From positions 124,001 through 188,000 of the forward strand of contig WTXI01000051.1 of NCBI GenBank assembly GCA_022376515.1: DNA of 64,000 nt, in the 5' to 3' direction. This document shows, in pieces, positions 47,744 through 59,461 of this stretch (position 1 is its first letter; each line of letters starts with the position of its first letter). Origin of the DNA: Lactifluus volemus (lineage: Eukaryota > Basidiomycota > Agaricomycetes > Russulales > Russulaceae). The notes under the pieces are model-generated. The model did no database searches, was not told where the DNA came from, and saw nothing but the letters and a program-made list of their open reading frames with translations. Position numbers and translations under genes: made by a program.

Positions 47744-50700
47744 ATGATGTTACTTCACTGGTCCACACTCGAACCCGCAGGGCCCTCAAACCTCGCTGCT
47801 TTAAGGTTCTCGTCTCCAGTCCGTGTGCGCTCCTTACGAATATTTCCAAAGGACGCCATTCCATTCGCAGAGCAGCCCGAGATTGTCTCGTGAGTCGCAT
47901 TCCCTCCCCTTAATACCTCTCGGTACTAGTGTCCGTGGGGTGGATCCTGCTTTAACAATGGCGTGCTCAGTTTCTTTTGCGAGTTGGGCGCGTGTATGCG
48001 CTGCCTGGGGTCACCAGTATCATATTCAAACTCACTAACAATGTTATTGACCGTGCAAGGGTGACAGAGCCAGAAGCGTTCGTCCTTGATATCTTCTTCA
48101 ACGCACACCCCATCTTCAGCGACCCTACTAAGCAAAAGCAAAAGGCCACAAATGTTCTCGTTCCCACTTCTATCGCATATGCTGGTGGTTATGCGGACTT
48201 TCCTGTGGACATGGGAACTGAGGTCCGTCTGCCAGTGTTGATTCTTTGTCAATCCCACATTTCTCATTCTACCACGAATCTTAGGTTGCATCTCGTCTCA
48301 TGATTGTAAGGGGTAATTTTATCAAGCTCTCCATAGCGATATATGGCGATGTTGCATCTGAACTCCCGTCTACACCGTCATCCTATGTACCGAGCGACCT
48401 TCCTCCGCTCAACCCAGCACCTCTATCCCCTGCTCTCGACCCTGCAAATTCGGAAGATCCAACGGCGCTGACATGCAACCTCCTCTCTCTCATTCCCGAT
48501 GCACCCCCTTTACCGCTTGTCATCCGTCTCATGTTTTGTCTCAAGCCAGCCAATGACGACTGGGATCTCCCCGAATTCCCATATCTCCATCCGGACCTCG
48601 ATGAGGATCCCGACGACTTTGACCTGGACTATGCCTATCAGTTGACCAGTCAGCCAGTTGCAGAGGATGTACCAGTCGAATCGTTGCAACGTTTCGCCGA
48701 CAGGGTCGCAGATGCGATTGGACCCAAGGTACGAATCAATATCAATGTGTACACGCCTTCTCTTGCTGAATCACTGCGCAGAGCGAGGCGCAATCTTACT
48801 TGGTAGCGGGTATCCTCTCTCGCGTCGCCTGCCAACATCGAGAGCTTCCGCGGCTTCTCATTGTACGGGTCCCATCTACCATCACACTCATATCCGTACT
48901 TAGTCACACATCTCAAGGACCGTATTGATATTCAAGCCGTTTTCGACTCTTCCTCTATGGATGAAGACACGCTTGATCACCTTTTGATCGCGGCTGCGAA
49001 CCCAGATATCGCAAAGGAACTTAACGCTGCGAATCTCCCCAAAGAGCTTGAAATCCTCATACGCAGTCCAGGTCTGGACCCTTACGTGAAGCGAGCAGCC
49101 CAGCGCGTGATCGATCGTCTGTGTGGCTGGGACGCTCTCTTGGCTGTGATTCAGGAGCCTGACTTGTCATTTGCCCCTGCGAGAGGGGTCTTGCGAGACC
49201 TCGGCAGCGATGAGCCATCCTTTGGCGTCGCTCTGCATGCGCTTGTTACCCATCCTGATCTCGCCCCGACCATCATCGAAGCGGAGGGCCTCATCGAGCT
49301 TCGTGCGTGGGTCGGGGTCGCCTGTGTACTTGCAGCGTACGCATGGGCGGACAGCGTTCCAAACGAACTGTGCCGCTCCCGCGCATTTGGTATTATGCGT
49401 GTATGGCAGGGCGTGCCACACTATCGCGAGGTTCGTGTTTATCGTCATCGTCCGTGTTAAAAACTTGACAAGCTGAGGGCCGGTTGCAGATCCTGAACCA
49501 CCTTCTACTTCTACGGCAGATGATCTTCCGCCTTGAATGTATGATGGACGACGACACGCCGACACGCTCGGGGATTCATGCGGAGCACGTTCTTTACGAC
49601 CTCACGCGCGACCCTCGTGCCTTCCTATCCCCCCATCTCATCAAGTGTCTCCTCCAACTCCAGCCCGGATTTTCAGTAATCAACGACACCGAACGTGCAA
49701 CTCTACGCTCCCTTGCGCTACTGGCCGATGACGGGCTCCCCGTCACTCTCGAGAAGCTTGTGCAACCTCTTGCTCGGCCTGTCTCAGCCGATGCTTTACG
49801 TACGCTGCGTGTCGCGACCGTGCTTCTAGCGCACGAACTTGACTCGGGCGATCCCGGCACGGGTGAATGGACCACACTCAACGCGTTGTGGGCACAGCAA
49901 ACGCACGGGCTACCACTCCACCTGCTCGCCGTACTAGAGGTGCTCGCCGCGGATGCCCAAGCGCGCTTTTCGTTCCACCCTCAAGCAACACTCGCCAACA
50001 CTTCCTCCAATGCACGGTTCGCGGACATCCTGTCTGGCGCGGACCAAGTCCTGCAAGTCCTCGCGCGCCTCATTCCCAACCACCCGCTCCCAGGACGTGC
50101 AGCGCACGGGATCATCAACGTTGTGGCAGACCTTTTCGCATGCGCAGATGCGGCGGACACATTCAATTCTCCGGACTGCGCATCGGTAGCACAGGCGCTT
50201 CGGGGTACGTGCGTCGATGTCGTCCGTGCGCTCGACCCGGAGCTTGTCTTGCGCGCTTTGCTGCGTCGCGGCGCAGACATCGCCGGTGCGAGTGCAGCAG
50301 CGCAAGATCCGGTACGCCGTGCGCACCACGCGCTCAGCCTCGTCGACCTCGTGCTTCCATTGTCGCCCACAGCGCCGCATGGGGACACGGTCCGCCGCGC
50401 ACTTCCGCGCATCCTTCCTGAGCTCGCCGAGTTTTTCCGCGCGCTGGACGTGGACGGGCTCACGCACCTCGTCCGGCGACTCGCGGAGCTCGACGGGGGC
50501 GTGCTTGGCATTGCCGAGTGGCTCGTCCTGGAGGAGCTGCGTACGCTTTGCGCTGCGTTGCGCGTGCTGGCGGCGGACGAGACACCGCCTGATCTGTGGG
50601 CCGTCAAGGCTCACCAGGTCGTCGTCGCCCTCCGTCTATTACACGATCTAATGCGGGGGACGGCGCCGGAAGCCCTCAGGATCGTCGCGTTTGTGGGAGT

Positions 50701-51756
50701 AGAGCCGGAGCCTGCGGGATTGCTCACGATGGCGATGAATTTGCTGCTGGTGAATAGGGTCGCTTCCCAGGAGCAGGTCGAGCTTGCGCAGGTGGTCGTG
50801 GAGTCTAGCGGTATCGTGGGTACGGCAGGGCTGGACCGTAATCTCTGCTTCGCGCTTGCACTCGTCTTTCTGCGCGCAGTGCGGCATGTCTCCCCGACGT
50901 TGAAACCTATCTCACATGCCCTCGACGCGCTCAAACAAGTACCCATAAAGATCATCGAGCCCGACCGACTCTCCACAGAACTGGGCGACGCGCTGCTCAC
51001 ACTTGCCTCCTCCGCAACCTCATCGTCTTGCACTCCTGCCGACATCGATTCCGAGGCACCAGCAGCCCTCGCTCTCCTCGAATGGCTCGTCGATCGATCG
51101 CACGCAGGTCTACCTCAGCTCGCGACCCTACGCGGTATCTCGACCGACACCTTTGCCCAGCTCTGGGACGCGTTCGCAGACGCGTTGCCTGCCACGAGCC
51201 GGACGGCGCTCGAGCACGTCCGAATGCACTTACACACCGCACCCGAAGAAGATGTCGCGCTTGGCGATCTCAATCTGCTCCCACAACCGACGTCCGACGT
51301 TCGCGTCTCGCTCAGAGATTTGCTCCGCCCTCAATCTCAAACACAACAACAACAACAGTCACCCGACGGAGTCGCGGGTGCGGGTCCAATGGCACTACGC
51401 CCGACGACGCCCCCGCATGCGCGCGGCGTGCTTAGCATGGTTACCGTATCGCCCCCGACGGCGTTGTTGCGTAGTCCGGCAGTGACGGGCCTCACAAAGA
51501 CCTATGTCGCGAACGATTTTCGAGCATTGAGGCAGACACCGAGCGCTCGGCAAAATACGAGCAGGTTGCCGAGCACCCACGTCGATGTCCGTCTTGTGTC
51601 TCACCTCTCTTTCTCAGCTGATGCCCACCCCCACTTTTTGTTTTGTAGGAATTCCAGACTTCGACGATGACGTCACCCGTGATGATGTCTATTCCGATTC
51701 CTGTCATGCCCCAAAATCCTTATGGGATGGGACTTGGGCCACCGTTCAGTTCTTGA
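47744..51756 (+). CDS. VIR: Virilizer-like (VIRMA) subunit of the m6A mRNA methyltransferase complex
   Basis: Scaffold of the nuclear complex that methylates mRNA adenosines. Exons 47744-47889, 48060-48222, 48285-48728, 48782-48862, 48918-49430, 49490-51586 and 51649-51756 are all in phase and give 1183 residues. The N-terminal domain reads LLHWSTLEPAGPSNLAALRF, VRVRSLRIFPKDAIPF, AFVLDIFFNAHPIF and LMIVRGNFIKLSIAIYGDV. That order (FDT/W...V RF...V..VR I P...F L..FFN...L RG....L.IAIYG) is the VIR_N domain. An acidic linker follows (DLDEDPDDFDLDYA). The rest is a long helical repeat region, where spacing of leucines suggests HEAT/ARM-like folds, then a Gln run and a methionine/proline-rich tail. 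The acceptor before exon 5 (CTCAAG) is the phase-correct choice. The last 330 bp are repeated at 57838. Confidence 0.8.
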
Positions 51757-52120
51757 AGTGGGCTCTGGAGTCGTAATGTAGCACTGCTCTTGTACTATAT
51801 ATTTTCACGCTTTTTTTTCTTACCTGTGCGCACGGTTGAGTGGACCGAATTAAGACAAGGTAATCAACATGGATTCAATTTCGTAGCGATGTGATAAAAC
51901 AGACTATAGTTATCGATGAAAGGAAGGGTATCGTAGTCCCAGCGCGTACAGCGATCCGCGAAACCACCCACTTGTCCTGTTAAACGACGATGATCATAAC
52001 ATGAGATAGCAAAAGCGACGAAGCAGGACAGATGAGACAAAGCATTCAACACCACAAGAGAAGTTCGTTCGGACTTGGAGAATTTGGATGATTAGTAGTG
52101 ATTGCCATGGGTAGGATCGA

Positions 52121-53017
52121 TTAGGCTGGGCCGGCCCCGCCATCCAGCACTCGATAGTCCTTGGCCATGATCGGCGGCGACTTGTCGCGCCTAGCGCGTC
52201 GCCCACGACTAGCTCGGATAAACGCACCTCTACCCCGCACTCGATACCCAGTCCCAGTCCCGGACGCGGATGCGACAACGCCAGCAACGCCGCCCTCAAC
52301 ACCATCCTCGTCGGTCTCGGGGTCCGAGTCGGTCTCGAGGCCACGGTTCAGCCGAGCGTTGATGGCTCTCTGACTCTGACCGGGTGTGCAATATTTGCAT
52401 AGGCACTGACCCTGGCGGCCCTTCATCAGCCAGATGGCATGTTCGACGAACTCCATAGGCGAACGGAAGACCGTCGGTGCCAGGGTCGTGCGGTTGGCGG
52501 TGGTGGACGGCCCCAGATGCGGGGCACCATGTAGATAGGCGTCGATACGAGGGTTGGCCGGGTCGGTGTTCACGCCCGTCTTGTGTAACCAGAGAGTGTA
52601 GCCCTCTGGGAACTTGAGAAGGGTCCATAATGGTGAGGCTAAATGAACAAAGAACAACGATTTAGTACATTCATAAGGGAGGTGATGATGAACGTGCGTA
52701 CCATTTCTGCCCTTACCCAACACCCAATCGGCAAGGTACGGCCCGATCTTCGACGTCCACAACGTGTACAGGTCATCATTTCGGTCGACTTGAACATGTT
52801 GCGAAAAGTTTCCTTGATCATCCATTACTCGCAAACGTTGCAGTTCGCTTGGTCCATGATCAAGACTTGCATCCGTGACCTTGATCTTGATAACATTGTC
52901 AACGATTCTATAGTTTTGGCCTTGCCCAAACCATCCAGTAGGCCCTCTTTGCAAAAGAGGTACAAGTGGCAGTGGCTCATCCTGTACCTCATTTGCATCA
53001 ACCACTTCTGAGAGCAT
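52121..53017 (-). CDS. Clr2-like (cryptic loci regulator 2 N-terminal domain) protein, copy A
   Basis: Two exons (53017-52702, 52638-52121), 277 residues. The ATG at 53017 (MLSEVVDAN) is the first in the frame; the frame runs on upstream to a GTG but lacks an ATG. Readable core: QNYRIVDNVIKIKVTD, KIGPYLADWVLGKGRNA, PLWTLLKFPEGYTLWLHKTG, DAYLHGAPHLGPST, FRSPMEFVEHAIWLMKG and CLCKYCTPGQSQRAIN. This order matches what I recall of the domain from the Clr2 heterochromatin-silencing (SHREC) family, with the FPEGY, F-RSP-EF-HA-WL and CKYC marks. The C-terminus is basic (RGRGAFIRASRGRRARRD), suggesting nucleic-acid contact. It is shorter than full Clr2, so a silencing role is uncertain. Identity to copy B is high. 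Confidence 0.65.
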   Translation of the reverse strand: MLSEVVDANEVQDEPLPLVPLLQRGPTGWFGQGQNYRIVDNVIKIKVTDASLDHGPSELQRLRVMDDQGNFSQHVQVDRNDDLYTLWTSKIGPYLADWVLGKGRNGTHVHHHLPYECTKSLFFVHLASPLWTLLKFPEGYTLWLHKTGVNTDPANPRIDAYLHGAPHLGPSTTANRTTLAPTVFRSPMEFVEHAIWLMKGRQGQCLCKYCTPGQSQRAINARLNRGLETDSDPETDEDGVEGGVAGVVASASGTGTGYRVRGRGAFIRASRGRRARRDKSPPIMAKDYRVLDGGAGPA

Positions 53018-53412
53018 CTTGTTTCTTCGGAACTGGTGGGTGGACTGGGGGATGTTGAGTGTATTAAGTGATGTTGAGAAAGGTGCACTTTGGGCCTTCC
53101 TAATTGGAAGTGGTTGAAAGGCCTTCTGTGCCTTATGATGGTTATTCCCTATAGACACTGATTAGTATACTTAAGCTGACTGAGCAATTTATTCTTACTA
53201 ATTGGTGGAATGTTGAAAGACTTTGTGGGTAGTTTGAGTAAGGTATTAAATATCTTGATGACCAAGTGGCCTGGAGAATGGTTGAATAGAGGGTAGGTTG
53301 AATATCACAACCTAATATGCTCTGCTCTGGTTCAACTTCTCTATTACAATCAACCTGGTTGATTGTGGTGTAAGGCCAAGGAGAAAATAATTATTCAAAA
53401 GCAAAGCCAGCT

Positions 53413-53528
53413 CTTTTATAGGTGGAGTCATTTCAAATTCAAAAATTTCTCACATGAGTCATACAATAAATAAGATAAGCCCCAAAGTTCTGGAACCCTC
53501 AATTTGACTCCTTTCAAATATGAGTCAT
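53413..53528 (-). promoter_or_regulatory. Stress-type promoter cluster upstream of Clr2-like copy A
   Basis: On the minus strand a TATA box (TATAAAAG, complement of 53413-53420) lies about 395 bp before the ATG. Just upstream of it are TGAGTCAT (53455-53462), a GATA-like AGATAAG (53472-53478), TTCTGGAAC (53488-53496, two heat-shock half-sites with a decayed third) and a second TGAGTCAT (53521-53528). TGAGTCAT is the classical bZIP (AP-1/Gcn4-type) site. All are kept in unit 2. Confidence 0.6.
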
Positions 53529-54001
53529 ATGACCCCCTTATTAGTCCACAATAGCTGTTGTCACCTACGATTTTCAATCTGAAGTCCTTGGGCACAGATG
53601 GGATACTGGCAGCTTTCAGGAAGACCTGTGGCTTGGTTGAAATGTGAGGTGAGCTTGGTCATAATGCCACATGGGTTGCAATTGCAGATATCTGTGAATC
53701 TGTTGCATCCGACTGAAAGTGAAATGAAAAGACATATTGTGTGACCATGGTGTGACATCAGACTGAAGGATATCGAAGGCACCTGGATGGAGGAATAGCC
53801 ACGGCGCGGTCCATCTCAACGACGTCCTGATCAGCAACTTCTCAACCGTGAGGTAAGGGTGAGGGCGAAGGGTGAACAATGCTGCGGATTAATTGTGCTT
53901 TACTGACCGCTTACTAACGCTTACTAATAATGCTCAATTCAACGGTTTGGATGATGGATGACAAGAATCCACGGAATTTTGGTCCGCGCTGCATATCACC
54001 C

Positions 54002-56355
54002 ATGTCTCAAACTGAACACCAGACTATCAACATAAATGATTGCGAAAAAGCAAGCAATGGGGGTATGTTACGTTTTTCTCAACGTCTAATCCTACCCATT
54101 CTCATCGCCTACACTGCACGCTCACTATTTGCAGTCGCCCCAACCTGGGCTCAGAAGATGGCCGAAGATCACGAACCGAAGACTATATTTACTGATGGCT
54201 CGGCACCTCTTTTTACCATGTATTGCAATATGACAGAAATTGGGGATGAGGGGGTTGGAGTCTGGCTAAAGAATCTCCAGGGTCTGGTCATCTTCGTGCG
54301 CATCACACTTACTTTCCTCGCGTCGAATATCAAATCAATGTTACAGATGGGCTTGTTCTCCGCCGTCGTTGCGGCATTACTTGCGGTGACAGTCCAGGAC
54401 CTCAAGCAAGATTTTCAGGAAACGTCTGCGTTCTACCTTGAGAATATCTATAAGCTTCAAGTTCTCGGAGATTTTAACGTATCTCGCCCTTTCACCCCGG
54501 CTCAACTTCCTCAGTTCATTGTTCCGAGACATACAATCTGGGCGAACGCACTCTTGTTCGCGAGCTTGTGTCTCAATATTTTCACCGCATTTCTGGCTCT
54601 GTTGGTACGGGAACGGCTATCTATTGGCCTCGTGTTCACCGGCGACCCGCAATCCAACCCCCAATTCCGAGCGCAGTTGCGTGAGATCGCACTCCGTCAA
54701 GCATGGTTAATACCGGCACTAGGGCTTGCGATGGAAATTTCCGGGTGGTTTTTCTTTGTCGGCCTTTCGATCTATCTCTTTCATATCAACCAAATTATCT
54801 TCGGTGCATTCGTTTGTTGCGCATGTCTTGGCTGCATCGCATATGTTATCATCTCAAATAGGCTACAGAAGGTGAATGTCTGTTCATTCGTCGTGTATAT
54901 GCGAATCAAGCCTAAATCGTCGTTTATTCGCAGTTGCAGTCCAGGGCGAGGTCGTTAGCAGGGCCCGATGACCGTGTGTTGGACCGACTATTCACGACCA
55001 TCGTCAAGGATTCCGACCTTGTGCAATACCTTGCGAGCATCCCTGGATTTTGTCGATCGTTGGTAGTCGACGATCCTATACGCAAGGTTACGAATTTGGC
55101 GACAGAGAAGCTGCACAAAGCTGTGAACGAATTGTTGGAACGTACTTGGTCGTCCAAATTCCTCTCAGGCCCGGAGAGACTGCACCGACTTGTCGTCTGC
55201 GTCAACTTCGCTGATGCTGCACGCCTCTCGGATGTCGCGTTATCAATCCTCCGAGAGGTATTCCCTCAGGACCGGAATAATGTGCTGCGGTCCGTCGAGA
55301 TGGGACACTTCCTGAGAAGCCAAAGCAATTTCACCGGACAGGAAATTGGTTTGTGTGCCCAAAGCATTGTCGCTGGCGTCATTTATCACGTGCAAGACAA
55401 CGATGACGGTTGGGTTGCACTCGCTGCGGACCAATTAGACAAATCAGAGGACATCATTCGGAGCTACCTTGAACACGGGAAAGAAAACGTGTTGCTTGCC
55501 AATTTGACCCACATCACTCGCCAGATCTTTCACTCTTCTCAGGAGAATCTGGATTTGGCTGCATCATCATTCATATTAACATCAATTTCCAATTTTGATG
55601 TACGAAATACGCTTCCTGAAGTACAGCGCAGCTTCCGTGCTTTGTGGAACGAAATTGAAGATGCGCCGAACCATACAGTTAACTCGGAGACCCGCGATAT
55701 CCTGCTCAATCTCTATACCGCCTTAACTGAAGGCACCGTCAATGCCTCCGAGTCGACAGCACCACCTACGTCTGACGTTAATCTCCCTAGATCACCCCCC
55801 GACTCGATTTCTCCCGTCCAGGAAGCAGTCAATGAGAATACTCAGACGCGTGCTACTCTCCCCCCTCCTGTCTCACATTATGACCCCGGTCTTCCCACCT
55901 CTTCTTTTCACTTTCTCTCGCCAGATCCAGGTCAAACTACCGCAGACTTTGCCAATGAATTGTTTCCCGGTGGTATCCCTAAATCGACGCCACGGCTCGC
56001 CACAGCTGCTGAATCATCTGATCCTACTCCTCTCGGAAGCCATAGCCGTTCTGGTACTTCACAGGCCGTGGCTTCCGCTGCCGCTACAACAACAGGCTAC
56101 ACCGAGTCTACAGAGCAACCAACCGTTCGCCACGACTCTGGCAGCGTAGCTCCGGCGGTAGTCACACCTGTCCCTTTCGTTATCACACCAGAGGTATCTT
56201 CTGCTTTTCGCCCCCAAGTTACAAGCACTCCCGCCATTGCTCATCATGATGCACCGGATCCGATTGAAATGAGATCGCTTCCTGGTACACGCCAGTCGGA
56301 TTCGTCAGCTGAGAATCGCAATCCATCGGACAATGACCGCGACAACTCGTTTTAG
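54002..56355 (+). CDS. DUF6535 domain membrane protein (copy 4, intact)
   Basis: Exons 54002-54062, 54135-54295, 54347-54871 and 54934-56355 join in phase, 722 residues. Signature FTDGSAPLFTMYCNMTE, then four membrane segments: MGLFSAVVAALLAVTVQDLK, LFASLCLNIFTAFLALLV, MEISGWFFFVGLSIYLFHIN, FGAFVCCACLGCIAYVII. The soluble helical part follows: LVQYLASIPGFCRSLVVDDP, RLVVCVNFADAARLSDVALS, WVALAADQLDKSEDIIRSYL, LLANLTHITRQIF. The tail is a Ser/Thr/Pro-rich region of about 180 residues. The first three introns are also in-frame multiples or lack stops, so an unspliced product from 53930 is conceivable. It is divergent to the Clr2-like gene. Function unknown. Confidence 0.85.
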
Positions 56356-57208
56356 ACGATGTTGACGCTCCCTGTAACTTTCGTAGTGATACCATGATAA
56401 AACAAACTGTAATTATCGACATAGTCCCACTGCGCACAGCGATCCACGAAACCACACATCGCTTCGATTCGTCCTGTAGCGACTGGAATGGGTAAACGAC
56501 GAGGATTATACATAACATGAGATCGCAAAAACTGTGAGCAAGAAAACAAGACGAGTCAAGTATACAAAGCTTGCTGGTGAATCTGTAGTAGGGTTAGGGT
56601 GACTGGTTACCAATATATCTAAAAGTTCAAGCAACTTCCTGGTTTTCCTTGGTTTGCAGTTCTTTTGATAGCACGTCAACATTATCGCTCTCGTTTGCGG
56701 GGTTTTATCCCACTGCTGAATGATACGCATTGTCGAGGGCCAGCATTCTCTCGGCTTCCTCGACCCGCCAATATACACGTTTCACAGGCACGAGGAATTA
56801 ATGTGAGTCCGGTCTTAAGTACTGTATTTGTACATGATCATGAGTCACTGAGTGTTGGGCGTGCGGTCAAACAACTGCTGGTGGGACCTCCGACCCCGTG
56901 GCGGACTCCGGTACACCTAACTGAGATTGAAGGAGATTTCCTTTGATGCTTCAGGCTGTCTCTATCAAGATGTAGGATTCTCGTGCGTGTGATCGGGTAG
57001 CTTCGCTTCTGAGTATGTTTTCGAGGTGGGTGTCTCGCACGTACAGTATCATAACTGTGAACGTAGCTCTCCGGCGTCTAAACGTACAACGTGCACGTGC
57101 ACCGGCGTCAAACACAGCGTGTCTTCCCACGTCCGATTTTATACGCCTTTATCTCCTGAGCCGTCCTGCCTTCACTGTACGACCGGCTCTTACAAATCTC
57201 TCATCGAC
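56356..57208. other. 3' flank of DUF6535 copy 4
   Basis: Matches 62613-63774 in unit 2 with indels; no gene seen. Confidence 0.5.
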
Positions 57209-57209
57209 C

Positions 57210-57410
57210 GTGGTTTCCGCTGACAATTACCAGATATCAAAAGAAGAGAAGGAAATTGTGAAGAGGTGGTGGTTGGGTTGCTACGACGATCTTCGCGGGA
57301 AGACTTATTTCTTGATGATGAATACAATCCCCATCTCCACCTTCCACCACCTCTGCTACCACCACCCAGACGAGGCTTCAATGATATAGTGAGATCAGGA
57401 CGTACCATTG
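57210..57410 (+). pseudogene. Decayed first exon of an unrecognised gene (unit 1)
   Basis: Matches the open exon at 63775-63975. Here the ATG is GTG (57210-57212), and a base is missing near 57300 (GGGAAGACTTATTTCTTG against the unit-2 ACGAAGAATTATTTTCTTG), shifting the frame. The donor after it has changed from GTACGT to GTAGGT. Confidence 0.6.
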
Positions 57411-57837
57411 TAGGTACCCATTCTCTATACTCCTGGCCATCAAACCGTCCCGATAGTCAGTGCACGCCCATCGCAACTGTGACCAACGATCCCTTTCGTG
57501 TCATGCTGACCCTGGTACCACCTGGGTTTTCGCCTTAACATCCCGAGCCTGAAAATCATTGCGCTCCGTGTCTCGACCTGTTTGAGCTACACAAAAGTGG
57601 CGGAACTCATACCCTAGTAGCGACACCATTCCTGAATCCAGACATTTCACGATTTTACCAACTTCTTCACTGAGATATGCAAGGTGAGTTCGACAGCTAG
57701 CTCCCTCAGTGGTCACATTGTGTAATTTATGGGCGATTGAATGTACAGGGAATAGAGTTCATGCACCGGTACCATATAGCTTATCGGTAGGTGCTTCTCC
57801 TCCTTCCAGACGATTCTTCCCTGACAGGTCTTGAGGG
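57411..57837. other. Junction region between the two duplication units
   Basis: The part of unit 1 whose unit-2 partner lies past the window end. Open pieces such as DPFRVMLTLVPPGF are not recognised. Confidence 0.4.
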
Positions 57838-58155
57838 CTTAGCATAGTTACCGTATCGCCCCCGACGGCGTTGTTACGTAGTCCGGCAGTGACAAGCCTC
57901 ACAAAGACCTACTGTATGTCACGAACGATTTTCGAGCGTTGCCGAGCCCTCGGCAGAATACAAGCAGGTTGCCGAGCACCCACGTCGATGTCCGTCCTGT
58001 GTCTCACCTCTCTTTCTCAGCTAATGCCCACCCCCATTTTTGTTTTGTAGAAATTCCAGACTTCGATGACGTCACCCGTGATGATGTCCATTCCGATTCC
58101 TGTCATGCCCCAAAATCCTTATGGGATGGGACTTGGGCCACTGTTCGGTTCTTGA
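57838..58155 (+). pseudogene. Duplicated 3' end of the virilizer-like gene
   Basis: Copy of 51431-51756. Small indels (near 57917 and 57945) break the frame. The final intron acceptor is still TTTTGTAG, and the end of the last exon is readable up to a TGA at 58153-58155. It has no promoter or 5' exons. Confidence 0.85.
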
Positions 58156-58573
58156 ATGGGCTCTCCTCAGGATGAGGGGTCGTAATGTCTGCTCTCGTAC
58201 TATATATTTTCACGCTTCTTTTCTTACCTGTGTTTTGTAATTCAACGTACACGTTCTGCGCACGGTCGAGCGAATCGAAATAATACGAGGTAATCAACAT
58301 GCTTTCAATTTCTTAGCGATCGTGTGATAAAACAAACTGTAGTAATTGGAAGTTATCGATGAAAGGAAGGGTATCGTAGTCCCAGCGCATACAGCGATCC
58401 ACAAAACCACCCATCTCTTCGGCTCGTCCTGTTAAACGACGATGATCATAACATGAGATAGCAAAAGCGACGAAGCAAGACAGATGAGACAAAGCATTCA
58501 ACACCACAAGAGAAATTTCGTTCGGACTTGGAAACTTTGGATGATTAGTAGTGATTGCCGAGGGTAGGGTCGA

Positions 58574-59461
58574 TTAGGCTGGGCCGGCCCCGCCATCCAG
58601 CACTCGATAGTCCTTGGCCATGATCGGCGGCGACTTGTCGCGCCTAGCGCGTCGCCCACGATTAGCTCGGATAAACGCACCTCTACCCCGCACTCGATAC
58701 CCAGTCCCAGTCCCGGACGCGGATGCGACAACGCCAACAACGCCGCCCTCAACACCATCCTCGTCGGTCTCGGGGTCCGAGTCAGTCTCAAGGCCATGGT
58801 TCAGCCGAGCGTTGATGGCTCTCTGACTCTGACCGGGCGTGCAATATTTACATAGGCACTGACCCTGGCGGCCCTTCATCAGCCAGATGGCATGTTCGAC
58901 GAACTCCATAGGCGAACGGAAGACCGTCGGTGCCAGAGTCGTGCGGTTGGCGGTGGTGGACGGCCCCAGATGTGGAGCACCATGGAGATAGGCGTCGATA
59001 CGAGGATTGGCCGGGTCGGTGTCCACGCCCGTCTTGTGTAACCAGAGAGTGTAGCCCTCTGGGAACTTGAGAAGTGTCCATAATGGTGAGGCTAAATGAA
59101 CAAAGAACAACGATTTAGTACATTCATAAGGGAGGTGATGATGAACGTGCGTACCATTCCTGCCCTTACCCAACACCCAATCGGCAAGGTACGGCCCGAT
59201 CTTCGACATCCACAACTTGTACAGCTCATCATTTTGGGCAACTTGAATGTGTTGCGAGAAGTTGCCTTGATCATCCATTACTCGTAGACGTTGCAGTTCA
59301 CTTGGTCGATGACCAAGGCTTGCATCCGTGACCTTGATCTTGATGACATTATCCAGGATTCTATAGTTTGGGCCTTGCCCAAACCATCCAGTAGGCCCTC
59401 TTTGCAAAAGAGGTACAAGTGGCAGTGGCTCATCCTGCACCTCATTTGCTTCTGAGAGCAT
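58574..59461 (-). CDS. Clr2-like protein, copy B
   Basis: Exons 59461-59155 and 59091-58574, 274 residues. It differs from copy A by a 3-residue deletion near the start (MLSEANEV against MLSEVVDANEV). Scattered substitutions include QNYRIVDN to PNYRILDN, QVDRNDDLYTLWTS to QVAQNDELYKLWMS and NRGLE to NHGLE. All core motifs (FPEGYTLW, SPMEFVEHAIWL, CLCKYC) are kept and there is no stop, so both copies look functional. Confidence 0.65.
   Translation of the reverse strand: MLSEANEVQDEPLPLVPLLQRGPTGWFGQGPNYRILDNVIKIKVTDASLGHRPSELQRLRVMDDQGNFSQHIQVAQNDELYKLWMSKIGPYLADWVLGKGRNGTHVHHHLPYECTKSLFFVHLASPLWTLLKFPEGYTLWLHKTGVDTDPANPRIDAYLHGAPHLGPSTTANRTTLAPTVFRSPMEFVEHAIWLMKGRQGQCLCKYCTPGQSQRAINARLNHGLETDSDPETDEDGVEGGVVGVVASASGTGTGYRVRGRGAFIRANRGRRARRDKSPPIMAKDYRVLDGGAGPA

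Larger units (their letters stand above)
51431..57837. repeat. Tandem duplication, unit 1 (about 6.4 kb)
   Basis: Colinear and highly similar to 57838-64000, beginning inside the last large virilizer exon (CTTAGCATGGTTACC here, CTTAGCATAGTTACC in unit 2). Homology includes the virilizer 3' end, the Clr2-like gene, its upstream region, the DUF6535 gene and the region up to about 57420. The offset between units grows from 6407 to about 6565 bases through small indels. Confidence 0.9.

Noticed and set aside
49934..50614. 226-residue minus-strand open frame inside the virilizer-like gene
   Set aside because: It is an antisense shadow in a GC-rich exon, full of Arg and without motifs.
53018..53158. 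Upstream extension of the Clr2-like frame to 53158 (and to 59602 in copy B)
   Set aside because: The frame opens with GTG, not ATG, and no upstream exon could be joined. The ATG at 53017/59461 was used instead.
53930..54001. Start of DUF6535 copy 4 at 53930
   Set aside because: Other copies start at MSQ/MSH-EHR/EHQ. The extra residues are not shared by minus-strand paralogues, so 54002 was chosen.
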